From Natrinema salinisoli (GTDB taxonomy: Archaea; Halobacteriota; Halobacteria; Halobacteriales; Natrialbaceae): DNA of 64,000 nucleotides. This document shows, one piece after another, positions 1 through 8,830 of the stretch (positions are counted from its first letter, which is position 1; each line of letters opens with the position of its first letter). The stretch lies in the NCBI RefSeq assembly GCF_020405205.1, contig NZ_CP084469.1, positions 3,348,001 through 3,412,000 on the forward strand, in the 5' to 3' direction. Under the pieces are notes generated by a model. It did not search any database. It saw nothing but the letters and a program-made list of their open reading frames with translations, and was not told the origin of the DNA. The translations under genes were made by a program, and so were the position numbers.

Positions 1-320
1 TCGTCAGGAGGTTGAGCGACAGGAACCCGACCGCACCGCCCGCGAACCACTGGAGCACTCGTCCGTACCGGTTGGCCTCGATCTCGCTGTGCTCGAGTCG
101 GTACCCGCCCCAGATCAGACCCAGCGCGGGTCCGCCGATCGTGACGATACTGAGCAGGAAGCCGGTGAGCCCGATTACCGCCGCGAACGCGATCCCCCAG
201 GCGGCGAGGAACGCAACGGAGAGGGCACCGAACCCGCTTACGAGCCGGGGGCTGTGTGCCCGCTGGAGCCACGAAACGGACGGGAAGGGGCGGACCTGGT
301 CCGACGCGTCGAGGCTCATT
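1..320 (-). CDS. Membrane sensor protein, N-terminus only (probable histidine kinase)
   Basis: This is the first ~106 residues of a gene that runs out of the window on its left side. It starts at the ATG read from 320. After a soluble start with a WLQRAHSP stretch come two hydrophobic spans (roughly residues 35-50 and 52-68), a basic/acidic break (GGYRLEHSEIEANRYGR) and a third span ending at the window edge. This pattern, with a GYRLE-type loop between hydrophobic segments, is common in the membrane input domain of haloarchaeal sensor histidine kinases. That assignment is inference: no kinase domain is visible. It is divergent from the MBL hydrolase gene at 467. Confidence 0.5.
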
Positions 321-436
321 TCGGCTCGAGCGACAGTTGTGATTTGCGGACGATACGGAGCATCTACCGTATCCATGAGAGTAGGCCGTAAAGTCTGTAA
401 CGGCTCCCGACTCGCCTCGAGTCGCTGCGACGGGAG

Positions 437-442
437 TTTTAA
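437..442 (+). promoter_or_regulatory. TATA-like box of the MBL hydrolase gene
   Basis: A TTTTAA core lies 25-30 nt before the ATG at 467, so the transcript would be leaderless. This supports the chosen start. Confidence 0.45.
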
Positions 443-466
443 CCTGCCCGATGACGGGGTACCGAT

Positions 467-1387
467 ATGGGAATCGGAGACGTCCGCGAAGTCACGACCG
501 GCGACTGTTCGGATCTCTACTGCCTCGATACGGGAATGTACGACACGAGCGAGTACGGAGCCGTCTATATCCTCGACGACGACCGCCCCGCCGTCGTCGA
601 CACCGGGATCGGAACCAACTACGACCGCCTCCGGGAGGCGCTCGCGGCGGTCGGGGTCGGGCTGGACGACCTCGAGGTCATCGCGCTCACGCACGTCCAC
701 CTCGATCACGCCGGTGGGGCTGGTTTCCTCGCCGCCGACTGTCCGAACGCCGAGGTCTACGTCCCCGCGCTCGGAGCCGATCACGTGGTCGATCCCTCGC
801 GGCTGGTCGCGGGGACGAAAAACGCCGTCGGCGACCAGTGGACCCACTACGTCGAACCGGAACCCGTCCCCGAGGAGCGGGTCGTCGCGATCGAGGACGG
901 CGACGTCATCGATCTCGGAACGCACGAACTGCGCGTCCACGCGGCTCCCGGTCACGCACCCCATCAGGTGGTCTTCGAGGATCCCGCGAACGACGCGGTC
1001 TTCGTCGCCGACGCCGCCGGCATCTGGGTCCCCGAAACCGAGGCGATCAGGGAGACGTCACCGCCGTCGAACTTCGACCTCGAGCAGTGCCTCGCGGACC
1101 TCGAGACGCTGGCCGAGATCGATCCGGACGTGTTCTGCTATCCGCACTTCGGGCCGCGCTCCGTCGGGGACAACGTCGAGGGGGCGCTCGCGGCGTACGC
1201 GACGGTCCTCGAGGAGTGGGTCGACGCCGTCGCGGAGAAACGAGCGGAACTCGATGACGACGAGGCGGTCGTCGAACACTTCGCCGAGGTCACCGAGATG
1301 AGTGACGTCTGGGGCGAGGAGAAATCGAGCGCGGAGGCGAAGTTAAATACGCGCGGCGTGCTCGGCTATCTCGACCACCGGGAGTGA
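467..1387 (+). CDS. MBL-fold metallo-hydrolase
   Basis: A 306-residue metallo-beta-lactamase-fold hydrolase. The zinc signature THVHLDHAGG is at about residues 75-84. Other metal ligands are likely His in the APGHAPHQ stretch (about 165), Asp in VFVADAAG (about 180) and His in the PHFGP motif (about 224). The order and spacing match glyoxalase II/MBL-type hydrolases. The substrate is unknown; haloarchaeal genomes hold many such paralogues and they are probably thioester or ester hydrolases. A second MBL protein is at 27981. The gene stands alone with its own TATA box and is followed by the acyl-CoA ligase at 1577, also on its own promoter. Confidence 0.85.
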   Translation: MGIGDVREVTTGDCSDLYCLDTGMYDTSEYGAVYILDDDRPAVVDTGIGTNYDRLREALAAVGVGLDDLEVIALTHVHLDHAGGAGFLAADCPNAEVYVPALGADHVVDPSRLVAGTKNAVGDQWTHYVEPEPVPEERVVAIEDGDVIDLGTHELRVHAAPGHAPHQVVFEDPANDAVFVADAAGIWVPETEAIRETSPPSNFDLEQCLADLETLAEIDPDVFCYPHFGPRSVGDNVEGALAAYATVLEEWVDAVAEKRAELDDDEAVVEHFAEVTEMSDVWGEEKSSAEAKLNTRGVLGYLDHRE

Positions 1388-1543
1388 GTCGCTGATCACT
1401 CACGAGCGGCCCCGGTCCTCGACGCGTCCACAACCAACGTTCGGTTCTTTTCCGTGGAGCGGGCGAACGCTGCCATCTGAGCCCCGTTCGCCGGCTCGAG
1501 TGTGGTTGATAAACTCTGTCACATACTAAATTAGTTTCATCAC

Positions 1544-1550
1544 GTTTTAT
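1544..1550 (+). promoter_or_regulatory. TATA-like box of the acyl-CoA ligase gene
   Basis: GTTTTAT is centred about 30 nt before the ATG at 1577, in an AT-rich stretch (1505-1550) that breaks the surrounding GC-rich sequence. A leaderless mRNA is likely. Confidence 0.45.
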
Positions 1551-1576
1551 CGCACGGGGGTGTCTCTCACAGGAAT

Positions 1577-3523
1577 ATGGACTGGCGGGATGCAGAACGA
1601 GAGTACGAGGACGAGGTAATCGGGGAAACGACGCTCGCGCGGATGTTCGAGGACTCGGCCGAGCGCAATTCCAACCGGCCGGCACAGAAGTACAAGGGCG
1701 GGATCTACGAGCGATCGCTGGCCGATTCGGTCGTTCCCGCCGCGGCAGCCGGCGAGTACCGGACGCTCTCCTACGCGGAGATGCGCGACATCGTCCGGAC
1801 GCTGTCGGCGGGGTTCCGGGAATTGGGCGTCGATACCGGGGATCGGGTCGGCCTCTTCTCGAACACCCGAATGGAGTGGGCGCAGTGTGACTTCGCCCTG
1901 CTGGGTGCCGGGGCGGTCATCACGACCGTCTACACGAGCTCCTCGCCCGATCAGGTTCGGTACCTGCTCGACGACCCCGACGCCGACGGCGTCGTCGTCG
2001 AGAACGAGGAACTGCTCGAGAACGTCCTCGAAGTCGAGGACGACCTCGACCTCGAGTTCATCGTCTCGATGGACGAAATCGAGGGCTACGACGACCGCGA
2101 CGACATCTTGACCCTCGGCGAGGTCTACGCGCTCGGCGACGAGGAGTTCGACCTCGAGGCCTACGAGGAGCGGATCGACGCGACCGAGCTGGACGACCTC
2201 GCGAGCCTGATCTACACCAGCGGGACGACCGGCCAGCCGAAGGGAGTCCAGTTGACCCACCGGAACTTCCGGTCGAACGTCAACGGCGTCCGAAAGCGCG
2301 TCGGTCCCCGTCCGGACAAACCCGACGACGTACCCGTACTGGACGACCAATCGCTGGCGATGTCGTACCTACCACTGGCACACGTCTTCGAGCGGACGGC
2401 GGGACACTTCGTACTCTTCGCGAGCGGTGCGTGCGTCGCCTACGCCGAGAGTCCGGACACCCTTCAGGAGGACTTCAGTACCGTCAGTCCGACGGCGGCC
2501 ACGAGCGTCCCGCGGGTCTACGAGAAGATCTACGACGGCATCCGCGAGCAGGCCAGCGAGTCGGGCGCGAAAGAGCGGATCTTCGAGTGGGCGACCGACG
2601 TCGGCGTCGAGTACTACGAGGCCGACTCGCCGGGACCGCTTCTGAAAGCGAAGCAGGCCCTGGCCGACAAACTCGTCTTCTCGACGGTCCGCGAGGCGCT
2701 GGGTGGCGAGATCGAATTCCTCATCAGCGGCGGCGGGAGCCTCTCGCCGGAGCTCTGTCGGCTCTACCACGCGATGGGACTCCCCATCTACGAGGGGTAC
2801 GGACTGACCGAGACCGCACCGGTCGTCACGAGCAACCCGCCCGAGGAAGTGAAGGTCGGCACGATCGGGCCGGCGCTGTCGAACGTCGACCTGCAGATCG
2901 ACGAAACGGTCGCCGATCAGGAGGCGTTCGAAGACGACCCCGGCGAGGTCGGCGAACTCCTCGTCAAGGGCCCCAACGTCACCCAGGGCTACTGGAACAA
3001 GCCCGGCGCGACCGAAGGGGCGTTCACCGAAGACGGCTGGTTCCGCACCGGCGACATCGTCCACATGCGACCCGACGGCTACCTCGAGTTCCGCGACCGC
3101 GCGAAGCAGATCATCGTCCTCTCGACGGGGAAGAACGTCGCCCCGGGACCGATCGAGGACGGCTTCGCCGCGAGCGAAGTGGTCGAGCAGGCCATGGTCG
3201 TCGGTGACGGCGAGAAGTTCATCGGCGCACTCCTGGTCCCCAACATGGCACACGTCCGTCAGTGGGCCGACGACGAGGGGATCGACCTGCCGGACGACCC
3301 CGAGGCCCTCTGTGACGACGATCGGGTCCGCGAGTACGTCCAGCAGGAAGTCGACCGCGTCAACCGCGACTTCGAGAAACACGAGACGATCAAGCAGTTC
3401 GAACTCGTGCCCCTGGAGTTCACCGAAGAAAACGACATGCTGACGCCGACGATGAAGAAGAAACGGCGCGTCATCCTCGAGCAGTTCGAGGATCGCGTCG
3501 AGCGGCTCTACGGGGACGAGTAG
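1577..3523 (+). CDS. Long-chain fatty-acid--CoA ligase (AMP-forming)
   Basis: A 648-residue ANL-superfamily enzyme that activates fatty acids to acyl-CoA through an acyl-AMP. The ATP/AMP P-loop YTSGTTGQPKGVQLTH is at about residues 213-228, the adenine-binding motif YEGYGLTET at about 405, and the hinge motif GWFRTGDI at about 488, followed by the C-terminal domain with the catalytic Lys region near KKKRR. The length of about 650 and the N-terminal insertion resemble the bacterial/eukaryotic long-chain FadD15/ACSL type rather than the ~530-residue medium-chain type seen elsewhere in this window. It stands alone; chain length is not readable from the sequence. Confidence 0.88.
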   Translation: MDWRDAEREYEDEVIGETTLARMFEDSAERNSNRPAQKYKGGIYERSLADSVVPAAAAGEYRTLSYAEMRDIVRTLSAGFRELGVDTGDRVGLFSNTRMEWAQCDFALLGAGAVITTVYTSSSPDQVRYLLDDPDADGVVVENEELLENVLEVEDDLDLEFIVSMDEIEGYDDRDDILTLGEVYALGDEEFDLEAYEERIDATELDDLASLIYTSGTTGQPKGVQLTHRNFRSNVNGVRKRVGPRPDKPDDVPVLDDQSLAMSYLPLAHVFERTAGHFVLFASGACVAYAESPDTLQEDFSTVSPTAATSVPRVYEKIYDGIREQASESGAKERIFEWATDVGVEYYEADSPGPLLKAKQALADKLVFSTVREALGGEIEFLISGGGSLSPELCRLYHAMGLPIYEGYGLTETAPVVTSNPPEEVKVGTIGPALSNVDLQIDETVADQEAFEDDPGEVGELLVKGPNVTQGYWNKPGATEGAFTEDGWFRTGDIVHMRPDGYLEFRDRAKQIIVLSTGKNVAPGPIEDGFAASEVVEQAMVVGDGEKFIGALLVPNMAHVRQWADDEGIDLPDDPEALCDDDRVREYVQQEVDRVNRDFEKHETIKQFELVPLEFTEENDMLTPTMKKKRRVILEQFEDRVERLYGDE

Positions 3524-3646
3524 CGAGGCGCTGCTGGTGTGGCAGCCGCGGGTCGGCGTCGACCGCCTGCGGACGGTTGCGGCCGACGGCGACGAGGACG
3601 CAGTCGATAGGTCGGACGTCCCGCATTCATCTCCGGGAGGGTCGTC

Positions 3647-4156
3647 TCATTCGTCGGGAGCGTCGCCGGGAATCCGTCGCGGAATCGCGACGACATAGTC
3701 GGAGCCGTCCGCTGAAACGACCGATATACTCCCCTCGACGGCGATCGTCGAACCGGTGCGCGTCTGGATTTCGTTTTCCAGTTGGACGCCGTTTTCCTCA
3801 CGCACGTTCTGGACGAACTGCTGCCACGCATCGGGCTCCGAAAACGTCCGCTGACAATCGAAGATCGTCATGTCCAGCACCGCTTCTCTCTCGTACCCGA
3901 GCCAGTCGCAAACGGTCTGATTGGCTCCCCGAATCTCGCCCGTTTCCGGATCGAGAACGAACAGTCCGTCGTTCGCGCCATCGATCAGTGAACGGAGCAG
4001 GGCGTCTCCGATCCCGCGATCCGTCTCTTCTGGCTGATACGTCATCGTGTACGACGATACCGGGTCGTCGACAAACGTCTTCTGATACGGTACTCCGCTC
4101 CACTGAACGCGAAATTCCATCCGATTCCGGCGAGACGGGCGTGTGACCGACTCCAT
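3647..4156 (-). CDS. Stand-alone PAS-domain protein
   Basis: A protein of about 169 residues (157 if started at the ATG read from 4120) that consists almost only of a PAS sensor domain. The stretch NDGLFVLDPETGEIRGANQ and the WLGYEREAVLDM element are typical PAS/PAC, with a beta-rich end (EGSISVVSADGSDYVVAIPR). No histidine-kinase, ATPase or output domain follows before the stop, so it may act as a partner of a kinase or as an oxygen/redox/ligand sensor. It follows the EamA gene on the same strand with a 17-nt gap, so the two may be cotranscribed. The start is uncertain: ATG 4156, 4120 or one inside the PAS lead-in are all possible. Confidence 0.65.
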   Translation of the reverse strand: MESVTRPSRRNRMEFRVQWSGVPYQKTFVDDPVSSYTMTYQPEETDRGIGDALLRSLIDGANDGLFVLDPETGEIRGANQTVCDWLGYEREAVLDMTIFDCQRTFSEPDAWQQFVQNVREENGVQLENEIQTRTGSTIAVEGSISVVSADGSDYVVAIPRRIPGDAPDE

Positions 4157-4173
4157 TCGAGGAACGCCGCCAC

Positions 4174-4587
4174 TCAGGTCGCGACGAGGCCGACGGCGAC
4201 GACGGCGAGCGCCAGCCCGACCACGTTCGTCGCGGAAAGCTGTGCGTCGAAGTAGAAGACGCCGACGACGGCCGGGATGACGAAGTACAGCGCGGCGATC
4301 GCCGAGACGATCGCCATGTTCCCGCGCGCGAGACCGGCGTAGAAGCTGATGGAGGCGGCCGCGAGGAACGCACCGGAGACGAGCGCGAACGCGACGTCGA
4401 CGCGCGTCCCGGCGATCGGGCGACGGAGCGTGAGCACGTAGCCGCCGACGATCACGAGGCTCGCGACGTAGGAGAGAAACACCGCGTTCACGGGCGAGAG
4501 CGATCGCGTCGCGACGCCGCCGGTCACCGCCCAGCCGCCGTACAGCAACAACGCACCGAGTGCGAACAGGATCGCCGTGTTGACCAT
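4174..4587 (-). CDS. EamA-type half-length transporter (DMT superfamily)
   Basis: A 137-residue, very hydrophobic protein with about four to five membrane spans. It covers a single EamA repeat: AILFALGALLLYGGWA at the start, then VFLSYVASLVIVGGYVL, SISFYAGLARGNMAIVS and the final VVGLALAVVAVGLVAT. Full DMT exporters have two such repeats (about 300 residues), so this one must act as a dimer, like small multidrug-resistance proteins, if it is functional. The GLARGNMAIVSAIAAL element is the usual conserved helix of the family. Upstream of the PAS gene; substrate unknown. Confidence 0.75.
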   Translation of the reverse strand: MVNTAILFALGALLLYGGWAVTGGVATRSLSPVNAVFLSYVASLVIVGGYVLTLRRPIAGTRVDVAFALVSGAFLAAASISFYAGLARGNMAIVSAIAALYFVIPAVVGVFYFDAQLSATNVVGLALAVVAVGLVAT

Positions 4588-4663
4588 GGATGGCGCTTTT
4601 TCGTGACTCGGAAAAACGTTCCGTCATGTCGACCGGTTCCCCCTCGATTCCGACACCTCGCGT

Positions 4664-5257
4664 TCAGGCGTCGCCGACGGGTCGGTGTTCGTGTTCGCCG
4701 GGCAGGATATCCCCCAGCGAACCGCCGAGCGCCATCGCCGTGAAGACGACCGAAACCTGACAGAAGTTGAGCCACGGCTCGTCCCAGGTTATCCGGCCCC
4801 ACAGGGTCATCAAGCCCGCGGCGGTCGCGTACGCGATCAGCAACACCCAGACCGGACGGCGCGGAATCAGGCCGAAGTAGGGGTTCTTGATATGGACTTC
4901 GCGGAAATCGGCGACGTAGAGGATCCCGACGACCAGCCCGACCGTGAACAGGAAGTTCACCAGCAAGAGGATCGGGCGGGCCGCGAGGAACGCCCCGATA
5001 CTGAACACGCCGTCCTCGACTAACATCGGTAAGCCGATGACGACGCTCCCCACGAACGCCTCCGCCTTGTCCTTCCGGGTGAACCCGGTGATCACCCTCC
5101 CCACCGTCCCGTTGTGCGAGAGCCGGCTGACCAGCCGCATCGTCCGGTGTACCTCCGTCCGCTCGTGCGACGTGTCGACCGTCTCCTCGAGCGCCTCGAG
5201 TTGCTCGTAGACGTCGTCGATCGTCGTCTCTTCGTGTGGCTCCTCCGGCCGCGACAT
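4664..5257 (-). CDS. DUF2391-like integral membrane protein
   Basis: A 197-residue protein with an acidic coiled-coil-like N-terminus (DDVYEQLEALEETVD, about residues 10-25), a basic amphipathic stretch, and four membrane helices from about residue 65 to 185 (VGSVVIGLPMLVEDGVF, ILLLVNFLFTVGLVVGILYV, VWVLLIAYATAAGLMTLWG, and a last one before LGDILPGEHEH). The arrangement matches the DUF2391/TIGR02587 family known mainly from haloarchaea and cyanobacteria; function unknown. The start at 5257 (MSRPEEP) is preferred over the in-frame ATG at 5296 because a TTTATC box lies about 27 nt upstream. Confidence 0.6.
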   Translation of the reverse strand: MSRPEEPHEETTIDDVYEQLEALEETVDTSHERTEVHRTMRLVSRLSHNGTVGRVITGFTRKDKAEAFVGSVVIGLPMLVEDGVFSIGAFLAARPILLLVNFLFTVGLVVGILYVADFREVHIKNPYFGLIPRRPVWVLLIAYATAAGLMTLWGRITWDEPWLNFCQVSVVFTAMALGGSLGDILPGEHEHRPVGDA

Positions 5258-5412
5258 GCACTCGACCAGACACCGCGGGTAGATAAAGACGGCCAACCAC
5301 GACCGATGCGGTCGACAACCCTCGCCCGCGTCGTGTCAAACGGAAACTATTACCGGCGACTCTGCCCGAAAAACCGGTACCATTTTGCGGTCGTACCCCC
5401 CATTGTAGTAGT

Positions 5413-7101
5413 ATGAAACACGTACGGGGACCGCTGTGTTCGATCGACGTCGGGGAGCGAACGGCCGAAACCGAGGACATCGACGACATCCTCGAGTCGT
5501 ATATCGGTGGACGCGCTCTGGGAACGAAGCTCGCACACGAACGGATCCCGTTCGACGCCGATCCGCTGGGTGCGGATAACCGGCTGTACTTCGCGACGGG
5601 GCCGATGCAGCACTCGACGATGAGCTTCACCGGTCGGATGTCGGCGACCGGTCTCTCGCCGCTGACCGACGGCCTGCTGTCCTCGAACGCCGGCGGCTTC
5701 CTCTCGCGGAACTTCACCGGAACGGGCCACAGCGCCGTCGAGATCACCGGTGCCAGCGACGAACTCGTGATCGTCCACGTCACCGACGAAGGCATCGAGT
5801 TCGAGGAGGTCCCGGAACTCGAGGAGGCCACCGTCTTCGAGACCTGCGACTACATCGAGGAAGAACACGATCTCGGTCCGGAACACACCGCGGTCGTCGG
5901 CCCGGCCGGTGAGAACCAGGTCCGCTTCGCGTCGATCATGACGTCCAAGGAGCGAGCCTTCGGCCGCGGCGGACTCGGTGCACTCCTCGGCTCGAAGAAC
6001 GTCAAGGCGATCACCTTCGACGGCGATTCGACCAACGAGGTCGAGATCCCGGCGCTGCAGATGGAGATCCACGGCGAGGCTGCCCAGGCCGAGCATCCGA
6101 TGAAAGCACAGGGGACCACCTCGGTCGCGGAGTACGCGAACATGGTCGAGGCCCTCTCGAGTTACTACTTCTCGGAACTCTCTTTCGAGGGCATCGACGG
6201 GATCAGCGGCGATCGCGTCGAGGAGAAAAAGTACAAGAAAGGCACCTGCTCGTCGTGTGCCTTCGCCTGCAAACTGCCGACTCGAGACGAGGAGTCCGGC
6301 CTCGAGACGGAAGGTCCCGAGTACGAGACGCTGATGGCGTTCGGATCGAACTCCGGCGTCGACGACATCGTCGACGTGATGAAGTCCAACAGGCTGTGTG
6401 ACGAGCTCGGACTGGACACCATCTCCTGTGGCGACACCGTCGCGGCCTATCTCGCGAGCGAGGACGAGTTCGGCAACGTCGACCTCATCCACGACCTCGT
6501 CGAGAAGATCGCGTACCGAGACGGTATCGGCGACCAGCTCGCGGAGGGCATCGACCGGGTCCACGACGAGCTCGGCGTCGAGAACTGGTCCGTCAAGGGC
6601 ATGGAGTTCTCCGCCCACGACGGCCGCACACTGAACGGACAGGGACTCGCCTTCGCTACCTCGAACCGCGGCGCCGACCACATGTACGCCGAGTTCTACC
6701 CCTACGAGTACCCGCTCGTCGACGCCGACGACGCCTTCGACAAGTCCGGCCTCGAGGGGAAACCGCCGAAGGTCGTCGAACTCGAGAACATCAACGCGAT
6801 CAAGGACAGCGCCGTCCTCTGCAAGTTCTCGCGGGACTTCGTGACCGAGGAGCGCATGGAGACGCTGCTCGACGCCGACATTGACGACCTGCTCGAACTC
6901 GGCGGCGAGGTCGTCGCGATGGAACGGCACTTCAACAACCAGCGCGGCTTCGACCGGGGCGACGACCGACTGCCCTACGAGATCCCCGGCTTCGATCAGG
7001 GGCTCGACGAGTACTACGCCGAGCGCGGCTGGAACGAGGACGGGACGGTCCCCGACGCGCAGTTCGAGGGCGGCAGCGCCGCGACGCCGGCCGACGACTG
7101 A
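5413..7101 (+). CDS. aor: Aldehyde:ferredoxin oxidoreductase family protein (tungstopterin enzyme)
   Basis: A 562-residue enzyme of the AOR family, which oxidises aldehydes to carboxylic acids with ferredoxin as acceptor, using a tungsten bis-pterin cofactor and one [4Fe-4S] cluster. The N-terminal AOR domain has YIGGRALGTKLA and the pterin-binding stretch AFGRGGLGALLGSKNVKAI at about residues 180-198. The cluster ligands are the CSSCAFAC motif (C279, C282, C286) and the distal Cys in AVLCKFSRDF (about 470). SNRGADHMYAEFYP is also family-typical. The length is slightly below the ~600 of hyperthermophile enzymes. It is a single gene; which aldehyde is used cannot be told. Confidence 0.9.
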   Translation: MKHVRGPLCSIDVGERTAETEDIDDILESYIGGRALGTKLAHERIPFDADPLGADNRLYFATGPMQHSTMSFTGRMSATGLSPLTDGLLSSNAGGFLSRNFTGTGHSAVEITGASDELVIVHVTDEGIEFEEVPELEEATVFETCDYIEEEHDLGPEHTAVVGPAGENQVRFASIMTSKERAFGRGGLGALLGSKNVKAITFDGDSTNEVEIPALQMEIHGEAAQAEHPMKAQGTTSVAEYANMVEALSSYYFSELSFEGIDGISGDRVEEKKYKKGTCSSCAFACKLPTRDEESGLETEGPEYETLMAFGSNSGVDDIVDVMKSNRLCDELGLDTISCGDTVAAYLASEDEFGNVDLIHDLVEKIAYRDGIGDQLAEGIDRVHDELGVENWSVKGMEFSAHDGRTLNGQGLAFATSNRGADHMYAEFYPYEYPLVDADDAFDKSGLEGKPPKVVELENINAIKDSAVLCKFSRDFVTEERMETLLDADIDDLLELGGEVVAMERHFNNQRGFDRGDDRLPYEIPGFDQGLDEYYAERGWNEDGTVPDAQFEGGSAATPADD

Positions 7102-7140
7102 TCGCGACGGCGACGCGTCCCCGCGACGAACTGCCGGTTC

Positions 7141-7893
7141 TCACTCGATCGGAATCCGCGTGACCGTCCGATCGGTCGATCTGATCGGAACGCTCGGCTG
7201 TTCTTCGCCGTTGCGCGCCTCGAGTTCGTCGAGCCGCCGCTGAACGCCGTTGTGGTGGCCTGCGCCGATAACCGCGACCACGTCGTGCCCCTCGCTCCGA
7301 AGCGCGTGGAGCCGCGCTGCCATGGCTCGATCGCGCCGGTCGATCATCACCGCCGCGACTTCGGGAAACAGCCGCCGCAGGTGGTCGATCGCCGGCTGCA
7401 CGTCGTCGCCGCTCGTGATCTCGTCGAACGGCAGCGACAGCATCTCGATCTGGTCGGCGTACTCCTCGGGTCCCATCGACTGCATCCGGAGCATCGTTTT
7501 CGGGATCGTCAGCGGCCCGAGGCGACGCGAGAGGGCGGCCATGATCTCGTCGATCGGCTCGTCGATGAGCGCGATATCGGTATTCCGTTCGGCGGCAGTT
7601 TCGATAGCCGCCTCCATGTCGGTCTGCTCGGGATCGAGGCCGTACAGTCGGACGACCGTCCGCTGGAGCGTCTGCAGTATGCTGTAGGCGGCCGCCATCG
7701 GCGGCGGCAGTTCACGGGTCAGTTCGTCGAGATTCCCGCTGTCGTTTCCCTCGAGTCGATCGAAGCGCGACTCGTCGAGTTCGACGGCGACGAGATCCGG
7801 CTCCGCCTCCCGGATCGTTTCCCGAACCCGGCGGCGGTGCGTCGGCGAGAAGTGAACGCTGGGAACGAGGGTGATGGTGCCGTGGTCGGACAT
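7141..7893 (-). CDS. TraB/GumN-like domain protein
   Basis: A 250-residue protein of the TraB/PrgY family. The N-terminal GTITLVPSVHFSPTHRRRVRETI strand-helix element (written here in part), the PDLVAVELDESRFDRL element at about residues 31-46 and the C-terminal IGAGHHNGV motif (His at about 219-221) give the conserved E...GxGH pattern of the TraB fold, which is related to Tiki/EreA-type metallo-hydrolases. Haloarchaeal TraB proteins are often longer with C-terminal membrane helices; here those are absent, so this is a soluble short form. A TATA-like box about 27 nt upstream (near 7920) supports the start. Confidence 0.7.
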   Translation of the reverse strand: MSDHGTITLVPSVHFSPTHRRRVRETIREAEPDLVAVELDESRFDRLEGNDSGNLDELTRELPPPMAAAYSILQTLQRTVVRLYGLDPEQTDMEAAIETAAERNTDIALIDEPIDEIMAALSRRLGPLTIPKTMLRMQSMGPEEYADQIEMLSLPFDEITSGDDVQPAIDHLRRLFPEVAAVMIDRRDRAMAARLHALRSEGHDVVAVIGAGHHNGVQRRLDELEARNGEEQPSVPIRSTDRTVTRIPIE

Positions 7894-7982
7894 CCCCGTA
7901 TCCTTCGTCCGCCAGCGGCTTGAAACTACGACCGGGATTCGACTGGCTCCTTGAGCCCGCGTATCCGATCACCGCTCGAGAC

Positions 7983-8297
7983 TCACTCGTCGTCTCCCTC
8001 GTCGGTCAGCGAGAGCCGGTCGTCACCACGGGACGGCAGCGGGCTGTCGTCGGCCCGCGAAGGATGGATGTTGAAGTTGTTGTCCCGATAGGGATCGCTC
8101 TCCGGATCGTAGGAGAGCTCGCTGCGCTCGAAGAGGTAGATGAAGAAGCCGATCAGCGGGATGCAGAAGGTGATCGCCGCCCACTTCTTCGGTGGCTCGA
8201 GGCCCACTTTCCCGGCGTCGTAGTAGGCGATCGCCGTCAGCCCGAGATGCCAGGCGAGCGGGATCCCGACGAGTATCGCGAGGAGGCCCACGTTCAT
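7983..8297 (-). CDS. Small membrane protein of unknown function
   Basis: A 104-residue protein with two membrane helices (LLAILVGIPLAWHLGLTAIAYY, about residues 4-25 in part, and WAAITFCIPLIGFFIYLF, about 39-56) and an acidic, probably disordered C-terminus. The PPKKWAAITF...PLIGFFIYLFERSE pattern resembles the PLDc_N-type two-helix domain seen in short haloarchaeal proteins. No enzymatic residues are visible. The upstream region is shared, divergently, with the structured RNA candidate at 8418. Confidence 0.6.
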   Translation of the reverse strand: MNVGLLAILVGIPLAWHLGLTAIAYYDAGKVGLEPPKKWAAITFCIPLIGFFIYLFERSELSYDPESDPYRDNNFNIHPSRADDSPLPSRGDDRLSLTDEGDDE

Positions 8298-8390
8298 ACG
8301 TGAGCGTAGAACTCGAGACTACTAAACGACCAGCCAAATAACGGGGGCTCTCGGGCGAGAAAGACATCCATTCGTGACACAGAATAGTAG

Positions 8391-8397
8391 TTATAAG
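8391..8397 (+). promoter_or_regulatory. TATA-like box before the structured RNA candidate
   Basis: TTATAAG lies about 25 nt before the first base of the outer RNA stem (8419). A second TATA-like box, ATATAAA at 8538-8544, follows the RNA and would serve the zinc-finger gene at 8618, leaving the RNA as a unit of its own. Confidence 0.4.
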
Positions 8398-8417
8398 TGA
8401 TGGAAAGGTGAATAGTA

Positions 8418-8538
8418 ATCCGGAGGCCGCGTCTCCAGCGGGGCGTACGCAAATGCCCCAGGTGATGGCACACCCGAGGCGTGGCTTCCAAACCCTCACC
8501 GGGGTTTCGGAAGCATGATTCCGTACATTCCTCCGGGA
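8418..8538 (+). ncRNA. Candidate structured non-coding RNA, about 120 nt
   Basis: No ORF is convincing here, but the bases fold into one closed structure. An outer 7-bp stem joins 8420-8426 with 8530-8536. Inside, a 9-bp stem joins 8427-8435 with 8476-8484 (two G-U pairs) and encloses two hairpins (GGGGC 8440-8444 with GCCCC 8455-8459; GGTG 8461-8464 with CACC 8471-8474). A third arm runs from 8485 to 8513 (CTTCC-AAACC with GGTTT-C-GGAAG). The whole has a TATA box 25 nt upstream. It does not match 5S, SRP, RNase P, tRNA, THI or cobalamin consensus that I know. An ACA at 8525-8527 follows a small stem, so an H/ACA guide is possible. The strand is inferred from the promoter. Confidence 0.4.
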
Positions 8539-8617
8539 TATAAACGTCCCGCACGACAGCCAAATCGCCAGACACGATCAGTATCGACTGCACTACGGCG
8601 CTCGAGGCGCGATCGCC

Positions 8618-8830
8618 ATGTGTGACGACGCGAACGACGACGGCCCGAACGACGACGGCAGCGAGGACCGCCCGTCGTCGCGTCCCGACTGTCCAAATTG
8701 CGGCGAACCCGTCAGCATCCTGACCTCGAGCAGGCTGTACAGGGGCACCGCCTACCCCTGTGGTTGCTCGGTCAATCCGGTCTTGCTCACGTGCGATCCC
8801 GCCGACCGCGGACTGGGGACGGGCGAGTGA
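8618..8830 (+). CDS. Small zinc-finger protein (CPxCG type), first of a pair
   Basis: A 70-residue acidic protein. After a disordered D/E/S-rich start it has CPNCGEP (about residues 25-31) and a second pair CGCS (about 48-51), with one more Cys in LLTCDPAD. The CPxCG knuckle is the hallmark of the many haloarchaeal small zinc-binding proteins; some affect motility, biofilm or translation, most are uncharacterised. Its TGA overlaps the ATG of the next gene by one base (TGATG at 8828-8832), so the two should be translationally coupled. Confidence 0.65.
   Translation: MCDDANDDGPNDDGSEDRPSSRPDCPNCGEPVSILTSSRLYRGTAYPCGCSVNPVLLTCDPADRGLGTGE

Noticed and set aside
8418-8538. 5S rRNA or SRP RNA for the structured segment
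   Set aside because: Size is near 5S, but conserved 5S and SRP sequence blocks are absent and the branching does not fit.
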